A stretch of DNA of 64,000 bases, from positions 1 to 64,000 of the forward strand of contig JANQDZ010000041.1 of the NCBI GenBank assembly GCA_028278645.1, written 5' to 3'. Position 1 is the stretch's first letter. Each line of letters begins with the position of its first letter. Positions 35,495-45,074 of the stretch are shown one piece after another. The notes under the pieces are model-generated. The model was given only the letters and a program-made list of their open reading frames with translations, did no database searches and was not told the DNA's origin. The translations under genes and the position numbers were made by a program. The stretch comes from Longimicrobiales bacterium. Lineage in GTDB: Bacteria > Gemmatimonadota > Gemmatimonadetes > Longimicrobiales > Gaopeijiaceae.

Positions 35495-37993
35495 ATGTTT
35501 TCCGATCTGATCGGTGACGTGAAGTATGCGGTGCGTTCGTTCTCCAAACGACCGCTTTTCACCGGTGTCATCCTGGTCACCCTTGCCCTCGGAATCGGAT
35601 GCACGGTCGCCATCTTCGGGGTGGTGAACACCGTTCTTCTCCGCCCGCTTCCCTACGGTGATCCTGAAGAGCTGGCTTTGGTTTGGACCCGGCTACCCGC
35701 CACAAACGTGTCCAGGACCCTGGTTTCCGGTCCGGACCTTCGGGACTACGGTGAAGAGACCACTCTGTTCGAGGGGTTCGCCGGTGCTATGGCCATGGAT
35801 GGTACGCTGACTGGCGATGGCCCGGCGCAACAGATCATGACGGCATACGCCACCTGGAACATCTTCGACATCCTCGAGGTGGCGCCCATGGTGGGGCGGA
35901 CATTCATCGAGGACGATGCCTTCGCAGTCGATCCTGATGCGTTCGGAAGCCCGAATCCTGATCTTCCGCCGGGGATGATCGTCTTGAGCTACGGACTTTG
36001 GAATCAGCGGTTTGGGGGCGATCGGGACATCATCGGGAAGACCGTACAGATGAACGGGTGGGGGTCGGTGGTGGTCGGGATCCTCCCCCCGGACTTCCAG
36101 ATCTATCTCCCAGCCGACGCTGGTATGCCCACGGATATCGACGCTTGGGGTGTCTTGCCGACCAACATGGCGGATTTTGCTCGCGATGCGCCGTGGCTCA
36201 CGGTAGTCACCCGAATGAAGGACGGCGTCTCCCTTGAGCAAGCCCAAGGTGAGATGGACGCAGTGGCTGCCCGGCTCAGGGAGGTCCACCAGTTTCATGC
36301 CAACCAGGACATGGAAATCGTGGTGAACGGCATGCATCGGGATGTCGTCAGCCACGCTCGGACGCCCCTTTTGGCACTCCTTGGAGCCGTCATCTTCGTC
36401 CTGCTCATCGCTTGTGGAAACGTCGCAAACCTCCTCCTGGCAAACGCATCACGGCGCAATCGGGAGATCTCGGTTAGAGCTGCATTGGGGGGCGGGCGAG
36501 GCCGCATAATCAAACAGCTCCTGACGGAGAGCGCGGTGTTGGCCCTGGGCGGTGCGTTGTTTGGTGGTTTGTTGGCTTTCTGGGCGGTTCAGGTGATCAC
36601 GGGTATCAGCCCCGGCAACCTGCCGAGGATCGAGGCGGTTGGGGTCAACCTTACGGTATTGGGCTTCACGGTGGGTGTGGCCCTTGTTTCCGCAGCAGTG
36701 TTCGGGTTGGCCCCGGCTCTACGGGCCGTGGGAGGAGACCTGGCCAGTTCCCTGAAAGACAGGGGAAGCGACTCGGGGGGAGTGAAGGGGAATAAACTCC
36801 GAACCGTCCTGGTCGTTTCCGAGGTGGCTCTTTCCCTCGTCCTCCTGATCGGGGCGGGTCTGATGGTTCGGAGCTTCTTTCAGATTCGGAATGTTGATCC
36901 GGGTTTCAAAGCCGAGAATGTCCTGACCTTCTCAGCGCCGCTGGACTTCTTGAAATACTTCGGTTCCGACGCCCGTGCGACCTTCGTAAACGACCTGGGT
37001 GATCGGCTTGCCGACCTCCCCGGTGTCGAGAGCGTAGGTGGAGTAGCCCCACTTCCGCTGGCTGGAGGAGAGCAGTATTCGGTGGGGTCCTATGGCCGGA
37101 TTGGAGCTTCTGACGAGGAGTATCAGGCCAACAAGGCCGACTACCGGGCGGTTTTCCCGGGATATTTCGACGCCCTGGGGATCACCATGGTTTCCGGACG
37201 GCCACTGGACCGGTCCGACAACGTGCCCGAAGCGGCATGGGTGGCCGTCATCGACCAGAAGCTCGCCCTCCGGGCATTCCCGGGCGAGGACCCGCTGGGC
37301 AAAGAACTGATGATGGACCATTTCAACGAGGAGACGTTCTCCCTTGAGCGTCTGTCGGTTCGCGTGGTCGGAGTGGTCTCGAATGTCCGATCCACTTCAC
37401 TGGCTGCCGATGGTCGAGAAACCATCTACGTACCCTATCGGTTCAACCCGTTCCTGCCTTTGGTCTATACCGTTCGAACAACTGCCGACCCTACCACTCT
37501 CCTGACTTCGGTGAGGGAGGAGGTCTACGCCATGGACCCGGATATTCCCGTCGCCACGCTTGCGACCTTGGAGTCATACGTCTCCAACGCCATGGCCCCG
37601 ACCCGGTTCTTGCTCGCGCTCATCGGTGTGTTTGCCGGGGTCGCGCTGGCCCTTGCGGCCCTGGGGCTCTACGGAGTAATCGCCTACTCGGTACGCCAGA
37701 GGACTCGAGAGTTCGGGGTCAGAGTGGCCATGGGAGCCAGTGACGGTGACTTGTTGGGACTGGTTCTTCGCCAAGGCCTATTGGTGTCCCTTACGGGGAT
37801 CGCCATCGGGGTTGGAGCCTCTTTGGCGCTGACAAGAATCATCGAAAGTCAGCTCGTGGGGGTGGGATCCCTCGATCCCACTACGTTCCTGGCGGTTCCT
37901 GGGGTCCTGCTGGCGGTAGCCGTGGTGGCCACGATTGTCCCCGCTCGGAGAGTGACGGCTCTGGATCCGGTGGAGTCGCTAAGGGACGAATAG
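35495..37993 (+). CDS. MacB/FtsX-type ABC permease (ADOP type), no ATPase nearby
   Basis: An 832-residue permease. The first helix is followed by FGVVNTVLLRPLPYGDPEELALVW (split; typical of the family), a large periplasmic MacB domain, three helices (ALLGAVIFVLLIACGNVANLLLA), a second half beginning RTVLVVSEVALSLVLLIGAGLM, a second periplasmic domain and three last helices (GVALALAALGLYGVIAYSV). RTREFGVRVAMGA is the shared cytoplasmic signature. It lacks the N-terminal prefix domain found in the paralogue at 45075-47711. ATG 35495 has GAGG seven bases upstream. Function is likely export or envelope-stress related. Confidence 0.85.
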   Translation: MFSDLIGDVKYAVRSFSKRPLFTGVILVTLALGIGCTVAIFGVVNTVLLRPLPYGDPEELALVWTRLPATNVSRTLVSGPDLRDYGEETTLFEGFAGAMAMDGTLTGDGPAQQIMTAYATWNIFDILEVAPMVGRTFIEDDAFAVDPDAFGSPNPDLPPGMIVLSYGLWNQRFGGDRDIIGKTVQMNGWGSVVVGILPPDFQIYLPADAGMPTDIDAWGVLPTNMADFARDAPWLTVVTRMKDGVSLEQAQGEMDAVAARLREVHQFHANQDMEIVVNGMHRDVVSHARTPLLALLGAVIFVLLIACGNVANLLLANASRRNREISVRAALGGGRGRIIKQLLTESAVLALGGALFGGLLAFWAVQVITGISPGNLPRIEAVGVNLTVLGFTVGVALVSAAVFGLAPALRAVGGDLASSLKDRGSDSGGVKGNKLRTVLVVSEVALSLVLLIGAGLMVRSFFQIRNVDPGFKAENVLTFSAPLDFLKYFGSDARATFVNDLGDRLADLPGVESVGGVAPLPLAGGEQYSVGSYGRIGASDEEYQANKADYRAVFPGYFDALGITMVSGRPLDRSDNVPEAAWVAVIDQKLALRAFPGEDPLGKELMMDHFNEETFSLERLSVRVVGVVSNVRSTSLAADGRETIYVPYRFNPFLPLVYTVRTTADPTTLLTSVREEVYAMDPDIPVATLATLESYVSNAMAPTRFLLALIGVFAGVALALAALGLYGVIAYSVRQRTREFGVRVAMGASDGDLLGLVLRQGLLVSLTGIAIGVGASLALTRIIESQLVGVGSLDPTTFLAVPGVLLAVAVVATIVPARRVTALDPVESLRDE

Positions 37994-38205
37994 GAGCCTG
38001 CGGTGGTTTTTTTAGCCCGCTATTCTCGGCTCGCCCTGCTCGGGTGAGTCCCTTTCAGCGGACGTTTTCCTTGACTTCCGGCTGGATTCGGCCGAAATAG
38101 GGTCCCGTCACCCCTCAATTCATGATGACGACGGGAACCTCCAGACGGAGGAGGCCATTTCCGTTCGGCGTCAGCTTTCCCGGACCAAAAAAAGGGGAGA
38201 AGGAA

Positions 38206-38652
38206 ATGTCCGAAGACCAAGGCACCGCCGCTGTCCGTACCCCGAAGCACCTATGGGTTGTCGGGATCCTGGCCTTTCTTTGGGATGCTATGGGTGCGTT
38301 CGACTACCTGATGACACAAACCCAGAATGAAGGGTACATGGCGCAATTCACACCTGAGCAGCTGGAATTCTTCTATGGCTTCCCGGCCTGGGTCGTGGCC
38401 TTCTGGGCCATCGCAGTCTGGGGTGGTCTCCTGGGCTCCGTCCTCTTGCTGATGAGGAAGAAACTGGCCGTCGGGGTATTCCTGGTCTCTTTCGTTTCAA
38501 TGATCATCACCACCATCCACAATTGGGGCATGTCCAACGGACTGGAGGTCATGGGTACCACCGGGCTGGTCTTCAGCGTCGTGATCTTCGTTTTTGCACT
38601 CTTCCTGTACCTGTACGCCAGGGCCATGAGGGACCGCGGGATCCTGACCTAG
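38206..38652 (+). CDS. Four-helix membrane protein, conserved
   Basis: A 148-residue protein with four transmembrane helices: WVVGILAFLWDAMGAFDYLM begins the first, then VAFWAIAVWGGLLGSVLLL, VGVFLVSFVSMIITTIHNW and a last helix before ARAMRDRG. The loop YMAQFTPEQLEFFYGFPAW is a recognisable block of a widespread uncharacterised family that is sometimes annotated as a sugar transporter; that label is not supported here. ATG 38206 has GGAGAAGGAA directly upstream; the frame to 38122 is too long. It ends before a good terminator at 38698. Confidence 0.7.
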   Translation: MSEDQGTAAVRTPKHLWVVGILAFLWDAMGAFDYLMTQTQNEGYMAQFTPEQLEFFYGFPAWVVAFWAIAVWGGLLGSVLLLMRKKLAVGVFLVSFVSMIITTIHNWGMSNGLEVMGTTGLVFSVVIFVFALFLYLYARAMRDRGILT

Positions 38653-38697
38653 GAATGGACGTCGGCGGGCGGGAGCCCGCGCGAGAGAGGACCTGTG

Positions 38698-38733
38698 GGC
38701 GGCTTCCTTCAAATGGGAGCCGCCTCTTTTTTT
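38698..38733 (+). terminator. Intrinsic terminator
   Basis: GGCGGCTTCC (38698-38707) and GGGAGCCGCC (38715-38724) pair around a seven-base loop (one G-T wobble) and are followed by TCTTTTTTT. It ends the transcript of the membrane protein 38206-38652. The region 38653-38928 holds nothing else except an AT-rich TATAAA at 38815-38820 that may serve the sigma factor. Confidence 0.85.
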
Positions 38734-38928
38734 CCCCTGGTTTCACGCCGTAGGGATCTGTCGTGGGGGGAAGTGGTGGTGAGGGGAACCTGGAAGTCGA
38801 GTTCCCAGTACAACTATAAAACTAGTACTCAACAGAACTGGAGGTCCTATGCGAGTTCCAGTGCCGGGTTCTCAAGGTTCTTCGTGGGGTTTCGCTCGGG
38901 ATTCCCACGTTCGGGGGAGAATCTGAAA

Positions 38929-39543
38929 ATGGGTGCCGGTCTCGACGGTGCCCATCTGTTGAGGGAGCGAAACTGCGAGGTTTTCAAGCGCGCCGTACAG
39001 GGGGATCCCCGGGCCCTTTCCACGCTACTCCAGGCTGCTCGCCCGGTTGTTCATGACTGGGCCAGCCGCCGGATCCAAGACCCAGATGATGCCGAGGACG
39101 TCACGCAGCTCGTCCTCTTGAAGCTCTACACGAGGCTCCCGGGCTTTCGCGGAGACTCGACGCTCTCGAGCTGGCTTTATCGGGTCACGATCAATGAAAT
39201 CTGCGGCTTCTATAAGAAGAGGGCTAAGGAGCGGGCGACTGCCTATACCTGGCTCGAAGCCTCAAGTGAGCAGGGTACAAGGGATCACGGATTGGATCCG
39301 GTGGACCGAACCAGGGTCAAGAGCTGGATCCTGAATGCAGCTGGCCTCCTTCCTCCACTCCAGCACACCGTCTTCACCCTTGTCGATTTGGCTGGCTTGC
39401 GGCCGTGCGAGGCTGCCCGTGAGTTGGGCCGGACACAGGCAAACATCCGATCCACCCTTTGCCGCGCTCGGAAAAAGATCAGAGAACTGGTGAAGAAGGC
39501 CCGGAGTGAGTTGGTCGAAGATCTGCCCTGGGAAGGCTCCTGA
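38929..39543 (+). CDS. ECF-type RNA polymerase sigma factor
   Basis: A 204-residue sigma factor. Region 2 is VVHDWASRRIQDPDDAEDVTQLVLLKLYTRLPGFRGDSTLSSWLYRVTINEI (shown here only in pieces: DPDDAEDVTQ, STLSSWLYRVTIN), and region 4 ends with AARELGRTQANIRSTLCRARKKIRE. The start at 38929 has GGGGGAG upstream; a longer frame from 38695 would begin inside the terminator hairpin and is rejected. No anti-sigma gene is adjacent. It is convergent with the TonB gene 21 bases away. Confidence 0.85.
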   Translation: MGAGLDGAHLLRERNCEVFKRAVQGDPRALSTLLQAARPVVHDWASRRIQDPDDAEDVTQLVLLKLYTRLPGFRGDSTLSSWLYRVTINEICGFYKKRAKERATAYTWLEASSEQGTRDHGLDPVDRTRVKSWILNAAGLLPPLQHTVFTLVDLAGLRPCEAARELGRTQANIRSTLCRARKKIRELVKKARSELVEDLPWEGS

Positions 39544-39564
39544 CCGACCGCTCCGGTTCTTTTT

Positions 39565-40254
39565 CTACTTCGCTGTAAACGTGATCGGTAGGGAGATCCA
39601 GACGGCTACCCTTTTGTCTCGGTTGAGGGCTGGGGTGAACTCGATGATGTTCGCGACCTGGATGGCGGCGTCATCCAAGGCCTTGTGCCCAGATGTCTGG
39701 TTAACCTGCGTGTTGAGGACTTTCCCGGTCTCGTCGATGTAGAACCACACCAGCACCGTCCCACCGATTCCCGCGTCCCTGAGGAGGGGCGGATATTCCC
39801 TGATCAAAGCCCTTCCCACCTCCCCACGGTTCTTGATCGATGGCCGTACGGTAAAAGGCGTGAAGGGGGATGGTCGGGTGATGTCTGTACCCGTGACGAC
39901 ATCCGGCGGTGGGGACAAGGTTTCCGGCGGATTGCCTTCGAATGTCGTCGTCGGAATCGTGACGTCATCGCCAATGTCCGTTGAGGCGATGATCGGCTGG
40001 GCCGGGGTGCTGATCTCTTCCGGCCTCGGCGGGATATCAACGACCGGCGGGATGTCGAGGACCGTCAGTTGGCCCGACGTGATCCCGATCTCCAGCGCGG
40101 TGAGGTCGGGGAAGAAAAAGAAAAATGAGAAATGGGCTGCGGTCGCCGCGATCATGGAGCCCCAGAACCAACGACCAAAGGATCTTTTGAAGCGGTCGTT
40201 GGCTGTGAGGACACCCGTCGATCCGGTTTCAACCGGAGGCAGGTCTGCGTTCAT
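39565..40254 (-). CDS. TonB-family energy transducer
   Basis: A 229-residue inner-membrane protein. A basic N-terminus leads into one helix (FWGSMIAATAAHFSFFFFF), a Pro-rich periplasmic spacer (PPVVDIPPRPEEISTPAQP, SPPPDVV) and the C-terminal TonB fold (GTVLVWFYIDETGKVLNTQV, ALDDAAIQVANIIEFTPAL). It transfers proton-motive energy to outer-membrane transporters. It overlaps the TPR gene upstream by ATGA. No ExbB or ExbD gene is present here, though a relic of exbD lies at 12613-12741. Confidence 0.85.
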   Translation of the reverse strand: MNADLPPVETGSTGVLTANDRFKRSFGRWFWGSMIAATAAHFSFFFFFPDLTALEIGITSGQLTVLDIPPVVDIPPRPEEISTPAQPIIASTDIGDDVTIPTTTFEGNPPETLSPPPDVVTGTDITRPSPFTPFTVRPSIKNRGEVGRALIREYPPLLRDAGIGGTVLVWFYIDETGKVLNTQVNQTSGHKALDDAAIQVANIIEFTPALNRDKRVAVWISLPITFTAK

Positions 40255-42017
40255 TGTCTTCTCCCTTCGTGGTCAGTTAGGTGATCGTTCCCTCCCCTCT
40301 TGATGATCGCCTCCTGGATTTCGATGAACACAGCGACGTTCTCCAAAAGGGCGACACGATCGTTTTCAAGCGTTCCTTGGGTCCGGGCATAACCGGCGGA
40401 GGCCTGTAGGAGGTGACGAGCCTCTTGGAACAGGGGGAGGGTAGCTTCTGCGGTTTGTTTCGTCCGGGGCTCCTGCCTGGTGATGGCGTCTTTAAAGACT
40501 GCGTACCCGAGGAAGAAGTTCACCTTTTGCTCGATGGTGTCCGTGAGGTCGAACTCCTTGGCCAAGCGGAATACTGTGATCGCATAGCTCCACTCCTCCG
40601 GCTGAACACCTTCCCGATAGCCATACGTGAAAAGGATGTCACCCACGGCATCAGGGGTTTGTTCCCCACGCCGAACGGCGTTCACGAAAGCGGACTTTGC
40701 TTCTTCGAAACGACGCTCTTCTAGGAGCCATTGGCCCTGGCGGGCGCTGACGTTTTGGTACTCGGGATCGAGCTGGGCCGTTCGGTCGAGAGCGGCTAAC
40801 GCATCATCCAGTCGGTCGCTTCGTTTGAGGGCGTCAGCGTAGTACGACCAAATGATGGCTTGATCCTCGTGCGTTTCCAGGATCCGCTCGGCCATAGCAA
40901 CAGCGGCCTCGGATTCGCTCAGGTTGACGTAGGCCTTCACCATATTGGCCAGGAAAGCCACATCCATCTCGGCTCCTTCGATGCTGTAGGCCTTATCGTA
41001 GGATTCCAGGGCCTTTCGAAAGAGCTGTACCGCTTCGGGGGGCATCTCCTCCTTGCCCTGGTTCAGCTCGGCGCCGGCGGTGAATGCGAACCCGCCGTGC
41101 TGCTTCAAGAGGTCGACATTCTCCGGATCGGTTCCGAGGCCTTCCTCTATGATCTGCATTGCCCCCAGAGCGTCTCCGGCCTGGGCAAGATCATAGGCCA
41201 CACGCATGCGGACGTTGGCGTTGGCTGGGTTGAGTTGGAGGTATTGTTGGTAGTACTCCCGGGCCCGTTCGTCCCGCCCCAAGGTGGCCGAAAGGTTGCC
41301 GGCCCATTGCATGGCCTCTTGATGCAACTGGTCGGTCTCCAGAACCCTTTCGAACTCGGCCAAAGCCTCTTCGATCCGGTCCGTCTTCTGATAGACGACG
41401 GCGAGGGTGTACCGGGAGTTTACCGCCAAAGGATTCAACTCGATGGCCCGGGTACACATGTTCTCTGCTTCGTCCCACTGCTGGCTGGTCGCGTAATCTC
41501 CGCAGAACTGGGCGAACCGATCCTGGTCTGACTGGACTTGGAGAGCCTGATAGATGTGTTGGGCGGCTTCTTCCTGGCCGCGTTCCTGCACGGTGATGGG
41601 ATCGACAGGGAACTCCTCTCCGGAGGAACTGATGAACTTCGTTTCCACCCTTAAGCCGTCCCCGTCGGGACCGTAATCTCCACAGAAGACCACCTGAGCG
41701 TTGATGAGGGGGGCCAACTGTTTTGCCATTACGCAGTTGAGGTCCTCCATATCGATGCTGTGTTCCTTCAAGGAGTTCTTCAGCTCACGCTCTTCGATGG
41801 GCTGGTGCGTGTCCATCTGGTTGATGAGGTCCCGTAGCTTGTCGGCCAGGCGTTCGCCGAACTTTTTGTCGGCTCCGTTCAACGCCTGGATCTCTGGGAC
41901 AAGGACCCGGAATCGATCGGTGGGACTCTGAGCTGATGCGGCCTGAGGTTGGGGGACTACGGCCGCAATCCATCCTAGGACCAGGGCCCAAGGCCCGAGC
42001 CGGAACGGTCCGTTCAT
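40251..42017 (-). CDS. Exported TPR-repeat protein with CsgG-like N-domain
   Basis: A 588-residue protein with a signal peptide (LVLGWIAAVVPQPQAASA). Residues 35-150 resemble a CsgG-type alpha/beta domain (FRVLVPEIQALNGADKKF, LAPLINAQVVFCGDYG). From about 160 TPR repeats follow (CTRAIELNPLAVNSRYTLA, FERVLETDQLHQEAMQWAG, YQQYLQLNPANANVRMRVA, DRTAQLDPEYQNVSARQGQW). ATG 42017 has GGGGAG eight bases upstream. It is coupled to tonB by ATGA, so it may organise the same envelope complex. Confidence 0.75.
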   Translation of the reverse strand: MNGPFRLGPWALVLGWIAAVVPQPQAASAQSPTDRFRVLVPEIQALNGADKKFGERLADKLRDLINQMDTHQPIEERELKNSLKEHSIDMEDLNCVMAKQLAPLINAQVVFCGDYGPDGDGLRVETKFISSSGEEFPVDPITVQERGQEEAAQHIYQALQVQSDQDRFAQFCGDYATSQQWDEAENMCTRAIELNPLAVNSRYTLAVVYQKTDRIEEALAEFERVLETDQLHQEAMQWAGNLSATLGRDERAREYYQQYLQLNPANANVRMRVAYDLAQAGDALGAMQIIEEGLGTDPENVDLLKQHGGFAFTAGAELNQGKEEMPPEAVQLFRKALESYDKAYSIEGAEMDVAFLANMVKAYVNLSESEAAVAMAERILETHEDQAIIWSYYADALKRSDRLDDALAALDRTAQLDPEYQNVSARQGQWLLEERRFEEAKSAFVNAVRRGEQTPDAVGDILFTYGYREGVQPEEWSYAITVFRLAKEFDLTDTIEQKVNFFLGYAVFKDAITRQEPRTKQTAEATLPLFQEARHLLQASAGYARTQGTLENDRVALLENVAVFIEIQEAIIKRGGNDHLTDHEGRRQ

Positions 42018-42228
42018 CTTCTGTGCTCCCCTATCTGTGTCCAACTACGCGCAGGGGGGATTACGGAGAATCCGCGGGCCGTCCAGAGGACCTTGCGATC
42101 CCCCATTTGGCGTTTCCCTCCGACGCCCTCTCTGACCGTGAGAATGCTGAGGGGGCCGAACCGTTGCTTCCGGCCTGGCAGTCTCCTCTCGGGCCCCGGG
42201 GGATAAGATCCGGAGGTAGCCCGGGTTT

Positions 42229-44955
42229 CTAACTCCCTTCGTCCCCTTCCTCTTTCGGGGTCGGGGGGATCCAGAAATCGGGGTTTCCTGAGGCGATCCC
42301 AGCTACCTCTTGCGTATACAGGGCACCGTTAAACAGTCCCGGGAATGTGCCGTAGGATTGGGCCCTCCACTGGGGCCGGAACCCCAACAGGATCACGTGT
42401 CCGTCTCCGTGGAATACGTCCAGGGCGGCTGCGTACCCCTGAAGGTGCTCTTCTCCCAAGAGATACCCGCTCAATAGTGGTGTCCCTAACTCTTGGTACT
42501 TCGCGAGAGCCCGTCCTTCGAATCCATCGGTAACGGAAAAAACCGGGCTCCGGGCGAACATGATCTTGGAGCGTTCCGGCATGCCCGTCATGACCGGGTG
42601 CGAAGGATCGACGATCACCTCGAGGATTGATCCGGGGGCGTAGAAGACTTCGTTGTCCAGGCCTCCCACCACGTTCGTCACCGGTAGATTCAGCTGGTCA
42701 ATGGCAAAACCGGTGCTCCCGTTCATGCACACCAGCGTGCCCCCCTCCCGCACGAAGGCGTCCAGCGCCCGAACCCCCAGATCCCCAATCCCCCCGACGT
42801 ACTGGGGCCGGGTGGTTCCTTTTGCCGCTCCTTGAAGGATTTGTCGACCACGCATATCGGGGAGGATGATGACGTCCACCCGTTCTAGCAGTTCTCCGGC
42901 TCGGACATCCGCGTTGTAGAGGTTCACGAATTCGAAGTCGAACCTCTCCAACAACCAGCGTGTCCAACCTTCGTCGATGCTGGCTTGCCATGGGCGGTAG
43001 AGGCCAACTGTCGGTCTGGAGACGGCAGTCCCGGGACGTCCCGATCGCTCTGCCTGGAGGGCCAGGTTCGAGACCAGCCGCTCCATCTGACTGGACCCGA
43101 GCCCGCTGATCACATACCGCCCGCCCGACCCCGGGGCCCCATCATTCCCGGGTTGACCAGGGAGAAAGCTGACACGGGCGCCCATATCCCATGCCTGATT
43201 CACCGCTTTGAATGTGTTGTTCTGAGAGGCGTCAAGTGAGAGGTTCGCCCCACTTCCCGTCAGCCTACCCGGTGGGGGCACTATGCCCGCCGCTGTTCCA
43301 TGGGTGTTGAACCCTGGGCCAGTCACCATATCGAACGGAGCCGCATCGTCCTCGGAAGCCCAACCAACTGCTTCGCCCTCGATGGGGACCATGGCCGAGA
43401 GGACTTCCTGGGTCAGCGGGGATCCAGCTTCAAAAACGCGGACGTCCATCTGGTATGGAAGAGTCCATCCTGCCACGTCATAGGGCTGATCCGCCGGGGC
43501 ATCGGGGTGGACCCGGATCTCCGGATACTCCTGCACCGAGAGAAGGGCATGGGCCAAGCTGGCATTGGCCCTAGCCATGGGGATCACCCAGGTCCCGGCC
43601 TGGAACACCCTTCCCTGGAATTCCACGGCCCGCTGGAGGCGCTGGATCTCGATGTCCTGAAATGCGAGGCGCCGAAGGAGCTCCACGGCGGCCACCGGGT
43701 CCCTTTGATCCTCAGGAACGAAGTAGGCGTAGGGGGGCCCCTTGGTATGCAGAGCGATGACGTCCCGCCCAGCTTGGTACCGGTTGTACAGGATGTTCTC
43801 CCGGTATTTCGCGGCTACGTCCAGCGTCGCAGTGGAGGCCGTGAGCATCACGTCCACTGAGTTCTTGAGCCTCCACCACCCGCCCGGCCAAAGACTAGAA
43901 TGCAACGTCCCCGGGTTAAGCCCTCGGTCCTCCTGAGGAAAATCGTTAACCGAATAGAACCGGGGGGTCGCGTATCCATGGAGGCCCGTCTCGCTGAACA
44001 TGATGACGACATTGTGGAACAGGTTGACGAAGTCGATATAACCCGGGTACCAAGCGTCGTACCCGGTGCCCATGTGGGTCGCACCCAGCATCCCCCGTTC
44101 GTCCAGCATCTGGGCCGCAGCCATGCCCATCATGCTCATGGTTCGATTGATGAGGGGGTGGGCGAAAGGGTGTATGGGGTCGGCGTAGGGTGGGAGCCAA
44201 ATGGTGGCGGGGAAGGGCGACGTCATGTGGTGACTGTAGATCACCTGAGGTTCCCAGTACCTATTGACCCGCACCGCGGCCCTCGACTCGATCATATTCA
44301 GGCCATAACCGTCCCGATTGTTGTCGTGGCCGATGTATTTCTGGTAAAGCCGGGGAAGTGAGGCAAGCTCGTACGGGGTACCGAGATTTGAGTTGTACCA
44401 GTCGACGATCATCTCTTGCCCGTCGGGATTCAGGGACGGCCACAGCACGAGCACGACGTTCTCGAGAATGGCTCGACTTATGTCCCCGTCCTTTTCCGAA
44501 ACCAAATCGTACGCGAGCTGGATCGTGTGCTGTCCGTGGGCGGTTTCGCTGGAATGGAGGCCCCCGTCGATGGCGACGATGGCCTTCCCCTCCTTCGCCA
44601 ACGCCCGCGCCTCGGCGTCGGTAAGCCCCTCCGGGTGGGCGAGGCGTCGGGAGATCTCTCGGTACCGCTCCACATTTGCCAGATTCTCCGGATCCGAGAT
44701 CAAGGCTATATACCAGGCTCGCCCTTCAGAAGTCCTGCCCACCTCGACCAGCTGGACCCTATCGCTGGCCTCGTCCAGGGCCCTGAAGTAGGCGATAGAT
44801 TGGTCATAGCTGGCGAGCTTGAAGTCCTCCCCGATGGCGAACCCGATAACGGATTCAGGGGTGGGCACCGGCTGCTGGCCAAGGACCGGATTCTTGTGGA
44901 GAGAGAGCGTGAACAGAACGCCTGCCACCAGGGCACAGGCCGAGAACCTGGGCAT
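42229..44955 (-). CDS. Exported M14 zinc carboxypeptidase-like protein
   Basis: A 908-residue protein with a signal peptide (CALVAGVLFTLSLH). The metal site begins GGLHSSETAHG with His 134 and Glu 137; DNNRDGYGLN and YSHHMTSPFPA are further family blocks holding the later His. A C-terminal half of about 400 residues (from FEAGSPLTQEV, with GGRYVISGLGSSQM and an ILPDMRGRQILQ Rossmann-like part) may belong to a glutamine-amidotransferase-like fold. Such long M14 proteins are common in this group. GAGGCGAC lies directly before the ATG. Confidence 0.8.
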   Translation of the reverse strand: MPRFSACALVAGVLFTLSLHKNPVLGQQPVPTPESVIGFAIGEDFKLASYDQSIAYFRALDEASDRVQLVEVGRTSEGRAWYIALISDPENLANVERYREISRRLAHPEGLTDAEARALAKEGKAIVAIDGGLHSSETAHGQHTIQLAYDLVSEKDGDISRAILENVVLVLWPSLNPDGQEMIVDWYNSNLGTPYELASLPRLYQKYIGHDNNRDGYGLNMIESRAAVRVNRYWEPQVIYSHHMTSPFPATIWLPPYADPIHPFAHPLINRTMSMMGMAAAQMLDERGMLGATHMGTGYDAWYPGYIDFVNLFHNVVIMFSETGLHGYATPRFYSVNDFPQEDRGLNPGTLHSSLWPGGWWRLKNSVDVMLTASTATLDVAAKYRENILYNRYQAGRDVIALHTKGPPYAYFVPEDQRDPVAAVELLRRLAFQDIEIQRLQRAVEFQGRVFQAGTWVIPMARANASLAHALLSVQEYPEIRVHPDAPADQPYDVAGWTLPYQMDVRVFEAGSPLTQEVLSAMVPIEGEAVGWASEDDAAPFDMVTGPGFNTHGTAAGIVPPPGRLTGSGANLSLDASQNNTFKAVNQAWDMGARVSFLPGQPGNDGAPGSGGRYVISGLGSSQMERLVSNLALQAERSGRPGTAVSRPTVGLYRPWQASIDEGWTRWLLERFDFEFVNLYNADVRAGELLERVDVIILPDMRGRQILQGAAKGTTRPQYVGGIGDLGVRALDAFVREGGTLVCMNGSTGFAIDQLNLPVTNVVGGLDNEVFYAPGSILEVIVDPSHPVMTGMPERSKIMFARSPVFSVTDGFEGRALAKYQELGTPLLSGYLLGEEHLQGYAAALDVFHGDGHVILLGFRPQWRAQSYGTFPGLFNGALYTQEVAGIASGNPDFWIPPTPKEEGDEGS

Positions 44956-45074
44956 GTCGCCTCCTCAGGGGATGGTATGAATCTCCGTGAAAGCAGGAAG
45001 GTACAGCCCTGGTGTTCGTGTGGCACCCGGGAGGTGACGGAACCGCTGGCTTCTTGGATTGAGGGTTTGTGGCT

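Noticed and set aside
38695-38928. N-terminal extension of the sigma factor
   Set aside because: It begins inside an intrinsic terminator hairpin and does not look like sigma region 2.
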